Shown one piece after another: positions 33,613-45,450 of a DNA stretch of 64,000 bases. How positions within the stretch are numbered: position 1 is the first letter of the stretch; the number at the start of each line of letters is the position of its first letter. The translations under genes were made by a program, and so were the position numbers. The notes under the pieces were generated by a model. That model was given only the letters and a program-made list of their open reading frames with translations. It searched no databases and was not told the DNA's origin. The stretch comes from Adenanthera pavonina (lineage: Eukaryota; Streptophyta; Magnoliopsida; Fabales; Fabaceae), in NCBI GenBank assembly GCA_026686845.1, contig JAIVEN010000007.1, forward strand, positions 32,361,001 to 32,425,000, read 5' to 3'.

Positions 33613-36600
33613 CATGTTTCTTTTATACCACGATATTGATATGTTTGTGTGTACTGTTTTCTATATATCGTGGCATTCACACAGCTACATGATGATTATG
33701 ATGACTATGATGATTATGATGATGATATTGACATGACATGACATGATGCATACATGACATTGTGATATGATGATGATGATTATATGATGATACATGAGCA
33801 TCACCACATGACATTGTGAGATTGTGATGTATGGTGGATTGGGTGGTGATGATAATGTGATACATGATGACATATGTTAGGGAGAATAAGGATGGAATAT
33901 ATATATATATGTTAGGGAGGATAAGAGTGGGATCCCTGCGGCTAAATCGCCTCCTATAGACAGGAGGGGAAAGGCGTACAGTGGACTACACCTTCCCTAA
34001 ATCACTGCCAATTCGTGGTGGGAAAGGGGAAGGAGAGCCACGGTCCGAACATTAGTGTTACCTTTGGCCAGGTGCACTAATGGGAGGTGAGCTTGGTGAT
34101 GTCCTGAAATCAGTCTTCACCGACTGTTGCAAGGGAATTACCTATATGAATTGTCATGTTATGACGATTGCCCGTGGTTCTAGCAGTGTGCGAGGGAGAC
34201 ATGCATACCATTCATTTCACATTGCATTCATGAATTGCATGACATGTGTGTGTATATATATATGTGTGTGTGTGTGTGTGTGGTTGTCCCCGATTATTGA
34301 GATATTGTCTCACACCCTTCTCCCATGAACTAACCTTTCAGGTGACAGTTCTGACACTAGTCCGGAGAAGATATGGGAGTAGCTAAGTACGTGGGAATAG
34401 TCTATGTAGTATTTGTAAATTGGATATTGTATCTTGTGCCAAGTAGGATAAAAGATTTTGTAATGGATATATGACATTGTAAGGCTTGTATGGATGTTGT
34501 ATGTATGGTTACATGGTTTTGGATATTAAGAAGTCAACCTGTTGATGTTTGTGAGCCCAGAGTGGATTTAGGCCTTGTTGGTGTGTTTTGGGGCCTGTAG
34601 CCCGTTTTGTCATGTTGGGGTTCAAGGGGGTCAAATCACAGAGAAGTGATTCCTTTGAGACAAAACCTCTTTGGACCTATATGAATGGTCTTCGAGTGAC
34701 TATTTGCCTTGGGTGGCAATTGGAGGTGGTTAGTGATGAGTTTTGGTCAATAAGTGGCCGAAACGGTGTCAAGGGTCCATAATCTTCATATGGAGCTGGA
34801 TTGAGGTGAAAGTGGTGTCTATGGCTAGATTGGGACTAAATTGACTTGTAGGAGTTGTAATTAAGTCAATCGGAGGTCGGAGCATAAAGTTATACGCGTC
34901 GGAAGTCCACCCTAGGTGTTGAGTTTTGCTAGTGTGAAAAATAGCATGGGGCGCCGCGGCTCCAGAGTCCAGGCTGTGGTGCTAGAGGAGGCAGATGCGT
35001 ATGAAAAGCAGGGGAGGCCGGAGCCGCGGAGGTACTGTAGCGGCCACTGCCCCAGCCTAGTTTTTGGTATTTTTGGGGTTTATTTCCGTTGTTTTGAAGT
35101 TTGGAAGAGTTGTTTTGAGATGTTTGGGTTGTGTTTAGTTAGAGTTTGAAGGTTTTTGTCAAGTGAGATGGTGTTAGAAGGTAGGGTGTTGCAGGATATG
35201 ATGATGATATGATAAAAGATCCCTGCTACTAAATCATCTCTTATAGTTATGAGAGCTAGATGGCAATGGATAAGATGATATGATGAAATATCCTTGTTAC
35301 TAAATCCTCTCCTATGGCCAGGAGAGTGAGATGATAGTGGATTTGGAGATATACCTTCCCTAAATCATCACCAATTCGGGGTGGTCCAAGGGAAGGAGAG
35401 CCACAGTTCAAGTACTAGTGTAACCTTTAGCCGGGTTGCATTAGTGTGAGGTGAGTTTGGTAATGTCTCGAAATCATTCTTCATCGACTGTTGGAAGGGA
35501 ATTATCTATTTGAAATGTCTTGTGATAATATCAGCTCGTGGTTCTAGTTGTGTACAAGGGAGAACATACATACCATTTCATTTGCATTTCATTGCACCAT
35601 ATGCATGATTGTGTGGATTATCAGTATATGACGCTTATGCTTGTGTTCTCGGTTACTGAGACTTTGTCTCACACTCTCTCCCATGACTAACATTTTAGGT
35701 GAAAGCTCTAGTACTAGTCCGAAAAAGACAAGGGAGTTGTAGCCTCTCTGAATTTGGGAATCTTCAAGTCAACGATGGTGTATAATTGTCTATGTTATGT
35801 ATTTTGCCAAGTAGGATATCTTGTTTGTATTTATATGAGAAAAATTATATTGAGATGATGATGGATGTATGATGCTGATGATTATGAATGTTACGTGATG
35901 ATATGGATGATTATAATGATGATGTTGGTGAATGGTCATATGTGTGAGCCCAAAAGCGATTTTGGGCCTTGTATGTGTGCTTTGGGCACGTAGCCCGTTG
36001 CTGGATTTTAGGGTTCAAGGGGGTCAAATCTTGAATGAGTGGTTCCTCTGAGATGAAACTTTTTTGGACAAATTGGTTGAACTAAATATGACCTGTGTTG
36101 ATGGTCCATAGTTGTCAATTTGCCATTGGTGGCAATTGGAGTGTTTAAATTGTGAGTTTTAACAAAAAAGTGACACGGAAGTCCTAAATCTCCATATGGA
36201 GCTAGAATTGTGTGAAACGAGTGTCTATGGGTAGATCGGGACAAGATTGACTTGTAGGAATTGGAATCAAGTCAATTGGAAGTCGGAGCATAAAGTTGTG
36301 TGCTTCTGAAGTTCACCCCAAAAACTTGAAATTTGCTAATATGGTATTAACAAGGGGCGCCACGGCGCTAGTCACCTCTGTCCCAAAAATTTTTCAACTT
36401 AAGAGCTTCTACGCCGCAACGGCACTATTTAGGCCATGGTGCTGTACTCTGTTGTTTTTGTTCTAGTTTGGTTTAGCCCTGTTTTCAAAGTTTTTAGTGG
36501 AGTATGAAGTTGTATTATAGTAGGGTGTTACATTAAGTTGACCATTTATTTCTCCATCAAACTATTACCATTTAATTGCAGATCATGAGTATAAATGGAA

Positions 36601-36716
36601 AAAAAATAATTGCAAAAAAATGCCCAATAAAAAATAGGCCAAAACCCCAACCTATTATATGTCCTAGGTTGACTAAAATGGATTGGCTCGTGGTGCCACT
36701 TGTGCAACATTATCTA

Positions 36717-36985
36717 TTATTCCCTTTAGTCCTAAATATAGACCCTTTTACCCTAATTCTAAATATACGGCTATTTACAATATATATGGTAGTATTTATT
36801 ATACATTTCCAAAAAATGCACATGTTTAATGTATCTTAGAGAGAGAGAAAGAAATTAAATAAGAGTAATTTTGAAAAAATATTATAATTTTTTAAAAAGT
36901 CAAAGTAGTTAACTAAATTTAACTCTTATTCTTATTTTGTGTGATTCGGTTAAAATGGTCTTATATTAAGAATTGGAGGGAGAAT
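36717..36985. mobile_element. Stowaway-like MITE
   Basis: ATTCCCTTTAGTCCTAAATA at the left and TATTAAGAATTGGAGGGAGAA at the right. The inside shares CACATGTTTAATGTATC and GTGATTCGGTTAAAATGGTC with the copies at 41891 and 58802. Confidence 0.7.
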
Positions 36986-38332
36986 AATAATTGATGACTG
37001 AACAATCAAATAAGCTTGATAATAACCTTATCATATATGGTACATTGAGTCTTCATTTATTGTCAAACATATGTAGGATTAAGAATATACCACACTTTCT
37101 TCTTGGAACAACATTGAAGTTATATCACAAAACACAACTTTTATAAATAATTTAAGTTTAATAAAAATAGTAAAAATACTTTAAAAATTATGTTTTTCAT
37201 TCAATATCAAATAATAAATTTTATTAAATTGATATTTTCTTATATTAGGTTGACTTTTTCAATTAGTGACTTGTGAATTTTCTTATAATAGATTGACTAT
37301 TTTAATTCATGACCTACAATAGATTGACTTGTTTTAAGTCATTTAATCAGTAATTCATAATAGATTAACTTGTTTAACACATATAACATAATGGATTGAT
37401 TTATTCAACATATTACAATAACTTTATTGTTAATCCATTAATAATTTTATTAATAACTTTTTTATACAATCATCTGGTATCTAGTATTGTATCATGGAAC
37501 TACACCAACAACAACTTCGTCACCACCAGAATCCCCCGGAGTTCGCTCATCATCATCTTCCTACCTATCAAGCACAACTTTTCCAACTTCATCCCTATTG
37601 ATTATGTCATCAAAATTTACATTGATAATATTGTAAAATCAATCGACAATAAAAGTAATGTGATCAAAAAATAGATTCTTATCATTTGATAAAAAATTAC
37701 ATCATGAAATACAAGGGTTGCTAGAAAGAGAAATACAATATATTTATATATATATAGAGAGAGAGAGAGAGGGAGAGAAATACAATATATATATAATTCA
37801 AGTGATTGAATCAACTAATGAAGATAGAAAATAATAAAGTATAAAATGATAAATACCTAGAAGAATACTATCAATACATTAGAAAAGATATTGTATAGCA
37901 GCTATTTTGATTTTGGGTGGAGAACATTGGGTTTAGAACTGAGAATGTGTTTCAAGCCTGTCAAATAGACCCGTTTATTTTGCTTACCAGAGACAGTTGG
38001 GCAAAAAGAAAAATGCATCCCAAATAATAAAAAGAGCCTAATGGCCTGGTCCCCTAAAACCCGGTAAAAAAACGTGCTGGCACTTTTTTATTTTACTTTT
38101 TCAAAGTTTAAGTGTTGAATCCACCTAACAGTAACACCCACCCTATCCCACAGCTCCACCCCCACTTTCTTTCCATTCTTTCATTGAAGGCCGACGCACC
38201 TGCACTTTCTTCATTTCATTTCTTTTCTTTCATTAACCCCACTCCAGGACTTCACACCCAATCCTAATGGCCTATTCAGTCTCTCAGTCTCTCTTCTAGT
38301 CTTCCACAAACTCCATCGCTGTACCCTCTCTC
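36986..38332. other. Gene-free DNA with a GA microsatellite
   Basis: No gene is supported. There is an (GA)n tract at 37756-37770 with flanking duplicated AATACAATATATTTATATAT phrases. A 34-codon His/Gln-rich frame at about 37494 and a short ATG frame near 38268 do not extend. Confidence 0.5.
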
Positions 38333-38335
38333 TTA

Positions 38336-38708
38336 TAGCATGTTTGGATACAAAATTTAAGCACTTATGGACCCCCTATAAGTGCTTATCTGGTGGGTTG
38401 CCAATCAGAAACAGCTTTTCAATAAGCATTTATGCCTCAAATAAGTGCTTATGGAAGAAACTGATTTTTTCAGCTTATGATAATCACTTATCCTCCCATA
38501 ATCACTTATTTCATTTTTCCTTCTCATTATCCACCCAATAATCACTTAAACCTCAATATTCAAACACATTTATTTTCTCAAAATCACTTATGAGGTAAAA
38601 ATATCCAAACACAAATCACTTTTGACATAATCACTTATTCTCATAATCACTTATGAATAATCATTTATCCTCATAATCACTTATATATAATCTAATCCAA
38701 ACATACCC
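38336..38708. mobile_element. Tourist-like (PIF/Harbinger) MITE
   Basis: The target duplication is TTA (38333-38335 and 38709-38711). Terminal inverted repeats are TAGCATGTTTGGAT and ATCCAAACATACCC. It is 373 bp with no coding frame and contains several ATAATCACTTAT phrases. It has inserted in a CTCTCTTCT-rich sequence that continues on both sides. Confidence 0.82.
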
Positions 38709-38711
38709 TTA

Positions 38712-40212
38712 GTCTCTCTTCTTCGAGCTCCACCATAGATTAGTCTCTCTTCTTCAAGCTCCACCAAGGCACCACCCAAACCCACTTGAATTTAAATGAT
38801 GAAAACTTGTTTTGGTTGCAATTAGTGAATTGATAATGATTATTAGAATTGTTTGATTTTCAATTATATGGTGAAGAAAATTTTGGTAGCAATTTTCTCA
38901 TGATGAAAGTTGGAAAGAAAATTAGTAAAAAATACACAATATTTGGCAATACTAATTCAATAAACAACTTACAACTTGAAAATATTTGGATTACAACTTT
39001 GATATGTTAAAGAAAAATATGAATTAAAAAAACGGGCCAATGCGGTGTTAGCTCATCTAGGAAGGTTTGGGTCTTAGACAAAGTGGCTTGTTCAAATAAA
39101 GGGACCCAGAGGCTCAATTTGTGACTGGCGAACCCATTTGGGATAATTGACCTTTATTCTAGTTCTAAGTGGGTTATATGGTGAAAAAATAAATTTTTTT
39201 TAATATATAACAAAATATATGGCATATTTTTAGAAAATTAAGATTTTAAAATGTAAGTTATTTTGTGAAAATTAGAAAGCATTTAATACTTTTTTACCCT
39301 TATTTAATAAAGATAATTTTGGAAAGTTATGGATTTTTAAAAAAAAAATTAAAGTTTGAAATTAATTTTAACTACTTTACTTGATTTGCGTGATATAGAT
39401 AATATGACTTATAATTTGAAATGAATGGAATAATTTAATTTTCATTTATTGCACCTTAATTATAAAACAGTTCAAATTAGCTATAAAAAAATGCATTACA
39501 TTCGACACATCACGTAATAAAAAAAAATTGAAGTGCATTGATTATGATTGAGATGAAATGGTATCAAATCAATGCCTATTTTAAGATTTAAAAATATTAA
39601 GAGCCTATAAAATAATAAATCTGGCCAGAAAAATAAAATAATAAAATTTGAGTTGGTATTCAAACCGTTATTTATTGTCAAGCAAAGTAAAAAAAAAAAG
39701 ACAAAAAATTATAGTAATCTGTAATAAATTTCTTGTAAAATCAAATGATAAATAATTTGAAATTTACAAACATCAAATTAGTTTTTTTTTTCCTTTGGTA
39801 AAAAATAGTTTTTCTCCTTTTGGCCAAAGTCATTATATTAGTTTGGAAACCGTAAAACTTTCAATGCAAATTTAAAATCAAATTTCAAATTTTTGCCACA
39901 AATATCCACAAAGCCAATCCTTAAAAAAAATGAAGGCATAAGGCATGGGTTGATCAATAGAATTTACTTTACAACTGAGAATTGATAATTATTCATTAAT
40001 ATTAATTATTGCTTCCTAACCTAAATCAAATTGAACAAAATAATTAGCCTATTTAATGGAGCTTCTTTAATTTATTCGAAAATGTTTTTCTTTTATGTTT
40101 TGAGATACTTCATTAATTTAGCAACTTTAATGCAAATTTGAAACAGCATTGGTAAATTAAGTTAGAAAACATTAGTATATTGATGTAAAATGCTCACTTC
40201 ACTCATAATATA
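38712..40212. other. Gene-free DNA with a degraded MITE
   Basis: No gene seen. 39195-39435 looks like an old Stowaway-like MITE (TACTTTTTTACCC inside, ending GACTTATAATTTGAAATGAA). The rest is unremarkable AT-rich sequence. Confidence 0.5.
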
Positions 40213-40474
40213 TACTTCCTCTAATTTCAAATATAAGTTACTCCTAATTACCTCACATATATTAAGAAAAGTTGTTAAACTTATTAAACTTATCTCAAAT
40301 TTTATTTCTTTTCTAGATTTGTTCTAATTAAATACTATATCTTTCCAATTATAAGTTGTGTTGCTTTTTCATGAGAGATATTTAGGGAAAAACTTATTAA
40401 ATTATTTAGACATGATTTATATTTTGAATCATAAAACCTTTTCTCATCGATTTATATTTGAGATTGGAGGGAAT
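40213..40474. mobile_element. Stowaway-like MITE
   Basis: TACTTCCTCTAATTTCAAAT at the left and ATTTGAGATTGGAGGGAATA at the right are good inverted ends, flanked by TA and followed by an AT repeat. Confidence 0.75.
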
Positions 40475-40530
40475 ATATATATATATATATATATAAACCA
40501 CCTTTTGAAATGATGTTTTATTTTAAAATA

Positions 40531-40815
40531 TACTCCCTCTGTTCCAAAATATAAGTCCTCCTTCAAAAAAATTTTTTTGTCCAAAATAAAAGTTTGATTT
40601 AGTAATTTCTAGAGTATTAAATGTTCTTTTTCTTCTTTTACCCTTATCTATAATTAAATGTAAGAGAGAGAGAGTAAACTTTAAATGTAATACATTAAAT
40701 TGGGATATTATGAAAAAATAATATATTTATTTAATAGATTTAATGAGTAAAAATAACTTTCTTGACTCCTGTGTAATAATCCAAATAAAACTTATATTTT
40801 TTATCGGAGGGAGTA
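40531..40815. mobile_element. Stowaway-like MITE, well preserved
   Basis: TACTCCCTCTGTTCCAAAAT at the left and ATTTTTTATCGGAGGGAGTA at the right, with TA target sites at both ends; 285 bp, no coding frame. Confidence 0.82.
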
Positions 40816-41890
40816 AGTTATTTTAGGAGATAAATGGTCAATGATGTTGTAATTCAATGCAATTAATAAATAAAATGTAAATTTTTGAAAATTTTGTATA
40901 ATTTTAATGATTTAATTAATTTTTAACTCATTTTCTTATGTAAGGTATTTAAATGTGACTTAAATATTTTTTATTCTTAAATTTTAATTCAAAATTATTT
41001 CATTACTATTAAATTATTTTCTACGTAATTACGTCTTCATATTTATTACAAAAAAATATTTACGAAACACGAAAGCAAATGTTTTGGAATTCAAAGATCA
41101 TTATCCAATGTATAGTAAATTGAAAAAGAAAAATGTGAGCTCCACAGCCTCGGTCCCACCGACTCTTCTTGAGCTGCAATCTTTTTATGTAAAAACGCGT
41201 CACTACTTTACTTAGGTAATCGAAACACTACATTGATGATTTATGATCTGCTAATGCGTCCTTGGGGAGTCGGATTTAGTGACATGAATAGAGATGCTAA
41301 TAAGCTGGCAAATAGACAGGTAATTAATATTAATAAATATTTTAATTCTGAGAATAATTTTAATTAATGACATAAAATGGAGTCTCGAATTTTATGAGTA
41401 CATGCTCAACATGATTTATATTTGAAAACTTTTGAAACAATAATATCAAATTATTTAATAAATGGCACATATATACCCTTCAATATTAAAAATGAACTTT
41501 TTAATAATTGGCATGAAAAAAATTACTGCTACGCGTTCTGCATTTAAATTTACAATCAAGTTGAGTCACTATTAAAAAAATAGTCACTGTGTTGCTTCCT
41601 TCAGTACTCGGCACGAAATCTGCCCCATAATTCCCATCACTATCCGTTGCCAAGACACAAGGCATTTCAGCAAGTTATAATCAAATTTCAGTTTCAATAT
41701 TATGACCACCAAAAAAAAAAACTGAACAGGTTGAATGGGCAACTCCATCATCAAATAAATATCAACAACATCTTTTTGGTATTAAAATATCTAACAAAGT
41801 TTATATTAAACTCACTTTATTCATATCAACGAAGCCAATCAACTTTTCAGAAAAGTGGGGCAACTTTGGTTCTCTGACTCACTTTGTTTA
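40816..41890. other. Gene-free AT-rich DNA
   Basis: No gene or clear repeat seen. A 76-codon frame at 41647-41877 is low-complexity and unsupported. Confidence 0.5.
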
Positions 41891-42146
41891 TATCCTATAT
41901 ATAGAATCTTTTATCCTAATCCTAAATATAAAATTTTTTATAATATATGAGATAATATTTATTATATATTTTTTAAAAAAATACCCCTATTTAATGTATC
42001 CAAAAAAAAAAAATTAAAAAATGATAGTTTTGAAAAAATATTAAAATTTTTAAAAAAATCAAGATAGTTAATTAATTTTAATTTTAATTCTTAATTCACA
42101 TAATTTAGTTAAAATGATCTTATATTAAAGATCAGATGGAGTATTA
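41891..42146. mobile_element. Stowaway-like MITE, decayed
   Basis: The left part is TATCCTATATATAGAATC and the right end ATCAGATGGAGTATT. The inside (TTTAATGTATCC, TTAGTTAAAATGATCTTATA) matches the members at 36717 and 58802. Confidence 0.6.
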
Positions 42147-42826
42147 TAGAGGCTGTTAATTTGAAAAACTTGTTTGTTGGGAAGCTTTGATCGAGGTGAA
42201 TGCAAATGAATATGAAACTCGAAGGAAACCATGAATTGAGACGTGCACATAGCTGTTGAAACTTTGTATAGCCTTGATTTTGAGGGAGACTCTGTTGATA
42301 GATTCTTTTATCATTACGTGTTGTTGGAGCTGGGACTTAATGTGTCCAGTCTTGCTTGTCGTAGTTTTTTTTAGTAGAATTATATGGTTTGAATAAATTA
42401 TTACTTGCAGCATGAGAAATTGATAGTTTATGAATGCTGAAGTCCTCCTCATTTGAACATCCAAGCTTCTGAAATGGACCTGGGAATTCTGTAAAACCAA
42501 GGGCAGATCTTATGTGACATATGGTTGAATTTATATATTAACCAAAACTTCCACCGGATTTGTTTAAGTTATATACATACATTTTTTAGTTCTTCATGTT
42601 GTTTCACATGCCTTTCATGAAACTCTGCATACTTTCTATGGGTCATTTTTGTTATGGGTTTCCTTCACCCGGTTCCATAGTTTAAAGGAACCCCCCATAC
42701 TTATCTCCATACTTGGGTGAGCACAGGCTCAAAAGCTTGTGCCGAGCTATCTTCAACAATTGCTTCACTGCAGTTAGGCAACAACCATCTATATCAGCAC
42801 ATAAATACCATATGCAAAATGTTTCA

Positions 42827-43520
42827 TTACAGGTGCAATGTGGTAAATGAGTCATCTACCTGTGCTTTGTATCTGGCTGCTGCCTTTCTCTTTAGTTGTC
42901 TATTGGAAGCCTTAGCTGCACTGCAGACATTTACAGGCCTTTCCCAACCTCCTCCAAATACACCGTACCCTTCCTTTGATTGAGGCTGTATCAGAAACTC
43001 TAACGCTGCCAACTTTTCTGTCTCCACCCAGTGGATGCAGTTCATTGGGCATGACTCAACTGAAACCAAAAATTTTCTTGTGTGTAATTAGAGACTCTTG
43101 AATAAATTTAGTCTCGGACAAGTTTTACCATCCGTTAATTTTATATTTTGCAAAATTTACTGTGGTTATGTATCCTTTATAAATTGAGTCTAGCAAAAAA
43201 TTGTTCAATATTACATAAAATATACAGGAGTTGAAGTCAGTTTTTATGAGAGTTGTCATACCTCAATATTGTGGTCATCATCTCCGTATTGAACTTTAGC
43301 CCATGCGGATCGAAGAGCCTCATCCATGGTGAATGTATTGCTAGCAAAATAGTATGATATCATATAGCATTTAGGGTTTCAAACAATATTGGAGAAGGAA
43401 GAGACAGATCTGTCGGCCAACAATATCTAGATGATATTCCTTTTGCAGCTTCTAGTAAGCTTCTTCGATCTCCTGGGCATTTGAATGAGCAAAAACTCCA
43501 AGTAACTCGTAGTAATTCAT
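42827..43520 (-). pseudogene. J-domain/ferredoxin-like chloroplast protein (DJC76/77 type), truncated pseudogene
   Basis: Three pieces are visible on the minus strand. 43520-43374 encodes MNYYELLGVFAHSNAQEIEE, the helix I-II part of a J domain. It is then cut by TAG at 43454-43452, and its HPD motif reads HLD. About 43335-43258 encodes NTFTMDEALRSAWAKVQYGD, the ferredoxin-side segment. About 43061-42827 encodes SCPMNCIHWVETEKLA and then KEGYGVFGGGWERP, the conserved C-terminal part. The exons that normally lie between the J domain and the ferredoxin cysteines are missing, and the junction to the last exon is out of phase. Plant chloroplast J proteins of this class join a J domain to a 4Fe-4S ferredoxin-like module. 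A functional protein is excluded by the stop, the HPD loss and the deletion. Confidence 0.78.
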
Positions 43521-43539
43521 TTGACCCCGGGGTTTTTCC

Positions 43540-45445
43540 TTTAGAAAAGTCGTTTCATCAGAAGGGGGAAAAAATACGCACCGAAAATGTCAAATAATGC
43601 ATGACAGACAATGTGCAATGGAATTATGATTTAAATTAGAGCGACGATAGCTTCAATTTCAACCTTCAAGCTTTTTCAATAAAATAGGTTAACCTAAAGC
43701 AGAAAAAGAAATAGCATACAAGAAAAAAAAAACAGAGCTAACAGAAATTTCACATACCCCACGTCCTCTTAATCTGAGAGAAGTTCCTCCTTCAAAATCG
43801 TATCTCTTTAGCCTTTGCATTCATTCATGACGTTGACCATTTTGCTACAGAAATATCATCCTACGTCTCAATCCAAACAGGTTCTGATTGAGAAAATCAA
43901 ATATTACATATGATACCGAAAGAAAGAAATAACAAACAACCAAGAGAGGGGAAGGCGACCAACAAAAATGAATGACAAAACTTAGCAGTGTACCTTGATC
44001 TGCCTCTCTTGGCTTGTTCTTGGCATTTTCCCTCTCCTCACCGCCATGTCCTGTCTCCCCAATTACCTGCTAAACAATCTAGTCACCATCGATTGGGAAG
44101 GCGAACAGAATGAGAGATGGAGGAGAAATGCCATACGAGTCGTACTCTCAGTCCCCAGCCATCGGAAGACTGTTACCATCACACGCGGTTGGTTTCTCTG
44201 CCATATAGCCCCAAACTTGCAGTCACCATAGCAATTCAATTTTCTCTGCCATCGGTTCCCTACTTTCTTTCTTTCTCTTATACAGAATCATCGTTTCAAC
44301 AATTTCGCTTACATATCAGATTACCCTTAAATGTCATTATTGAAGAAACCCCCAAAACTTTTCAAGCAAACTAAGAATCTCCATTTTCAACAATTTCGCT
44401 TACATATCAGATTACCCTTAAATGTCATTATTGAAGAAACCCCCAAAACTTTTCAAGCAAACTAAGAATCTCCATTTTCAACAATTTCGATTACAAAATA
44501 TTCGTACAAAGACTTAAAAGTGAAAATTTCAGATAAATCTATAAATTTTCAGAAACCCATAACTCAATACCTCTCGGGCAAGAAAATTTCGACGGGAAGA
44601 AGCCGACATCATGTGGTGGTAGCAATGAGGGAAGAAGTCAATGGAGAGACAACGGTCGCAGCAAGGGAGAGGCGACAGGAGAATGGTTTGAAGTGGAAGG
44701 CGACTTTGAGCTTGGTCCGGGTGGCTATTAGTTCTGAATCACCGGATTCGACAAAGCATTGGTGATGGACATCGACGGAGATGATGCTGGAGGGTCTTCC
44801 CGGTAATGTGTGCAGCTCTGCCCCCTTTGATTGTCGAACTTGATTATACCTGGACTGAGAGATACCGCTGTTGGGTTCGGGGATTGGATTTTTAAATGGG
44901 AAAATCACTGTTAGAACAAGAAATAGTAAAATATTTATTAAAAAGTCTCAATCCTATCAAATATTATATTTAAGTCTTAAAATTATTATAAAATTTTAAA
45001 AAATAAATATAAAATTATCAAGAATGAGTATAAAATTATGTTTTAATATTTTATATTTATATTTCATGATTTTGTATTCATCATTAAAGTTTTTTATATT
45101 CATTTTTCGGAACATGAAAGTTGGTTGTAATATTTTTTTGTGGTGGGACCTTCAACTAAATATTTTCATGTTTTAGGATTTTTTAGTGATTTTCTTTTTT
45201 AAGTTTACTAAATCACCAAAAATTTTGAAATTAAAATTAAAATTTAAAATTAATTTGGCAGGCTCCAAATTTGTTCAAATTAATGGTAATTAATAATAAT
45301 TTTGAATTATTGATCATTAAATATTAAAACTATATTATTTTCTGGCTAGGACTTAAATGTATAAATTTATTATTATGAGAAATCAAATTAGATTCTAATT
45401 AAAATTTTTCATGTAAATTTGAAATATCTTTGATAAATTAAATTA
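43540..45445. other. Gene-free DNA with a 91-bp tandem duplication
   Basis: No gene is supported. The part nearest the pseudogene could be its former 5' flank. Overlapping frames of 78-99 codons at 43995-44908 lie on both strands and show no recognisable domain. Confidence 0.5.
44296..44477. repeat. 91-bp tandem duplication
   Basis: TTCAACAATTTCGCTTACAT begins copies at about 44296 and 44387, and a third start (TTCAACAATTTCGATTACA) follows at 44478. The two full units look identical, pointing to a recent event. Confidence 0.88.
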
Positions 45446-45450
45446 GAAAA

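Larger units (their letters stand above)
32319..35193 (+). mobile_element. Solo LTR B, nested in LTR A
   Basis: It begins TGTAACACCCCTTATG and ends GGTAGGGTGTTGCA, with GGATA on both sides (32314-32318 and 35194-35198). It belongs to the same family as A and C: shared blocks include GACCAGAGAAAA, GGGTTCGAG, TGTGAGCCCA and GGGTTCAAGGGGGTCAAATC. It is longer (2,875 bp) because it carries the 426-bp 5S-bearing insertion. Rich GCCGCGG patches lie near both ends (32410-32450 and 34950-35045). Confidence 0.9.
31152..36532 (+). mobile_element. Solo LTR A, Ty3/gypsy-like, interrupted by LTR B
   Basis: It begins TATAACAACCC (from TGTAACA...) and ends TAGGGTGTTACA. TTAAG lies directly on both sides (31147-31151 and 36533-36537). 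LTR B plus its GGATA duplication splits A after 32318; A's own length is about 2.5 kb. There is no internal region, so it is a solo LTR left by recombination. Ty3/gypsy assignment rests on long LTRs with TGTAACACC/GGTGTTACA ends and is an inference. Confidence 0.88.

Noticed and set aside
37494..37596. Short His/Gln/Pro-rich frame starting MELHQQQLRHHQ
   Set aside because: It ends after 34 codons with no conserved domain and no neighbouring exon.
38268..38332. Possible start of a plastid-targeted protein (MAYSVSQSLF) interrupted by the Tourist-like MITE
   Set aside because: A stop follows after 10 codons and no downstream exon could be joined.
44609..44908. 99-codon minus-strand frame upstream of the J-domain pseudogene, considered as its first exon
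   Set aside because: No splice connection and no transit-peptide character. It overlaps an opposite-strand frame of similar length.
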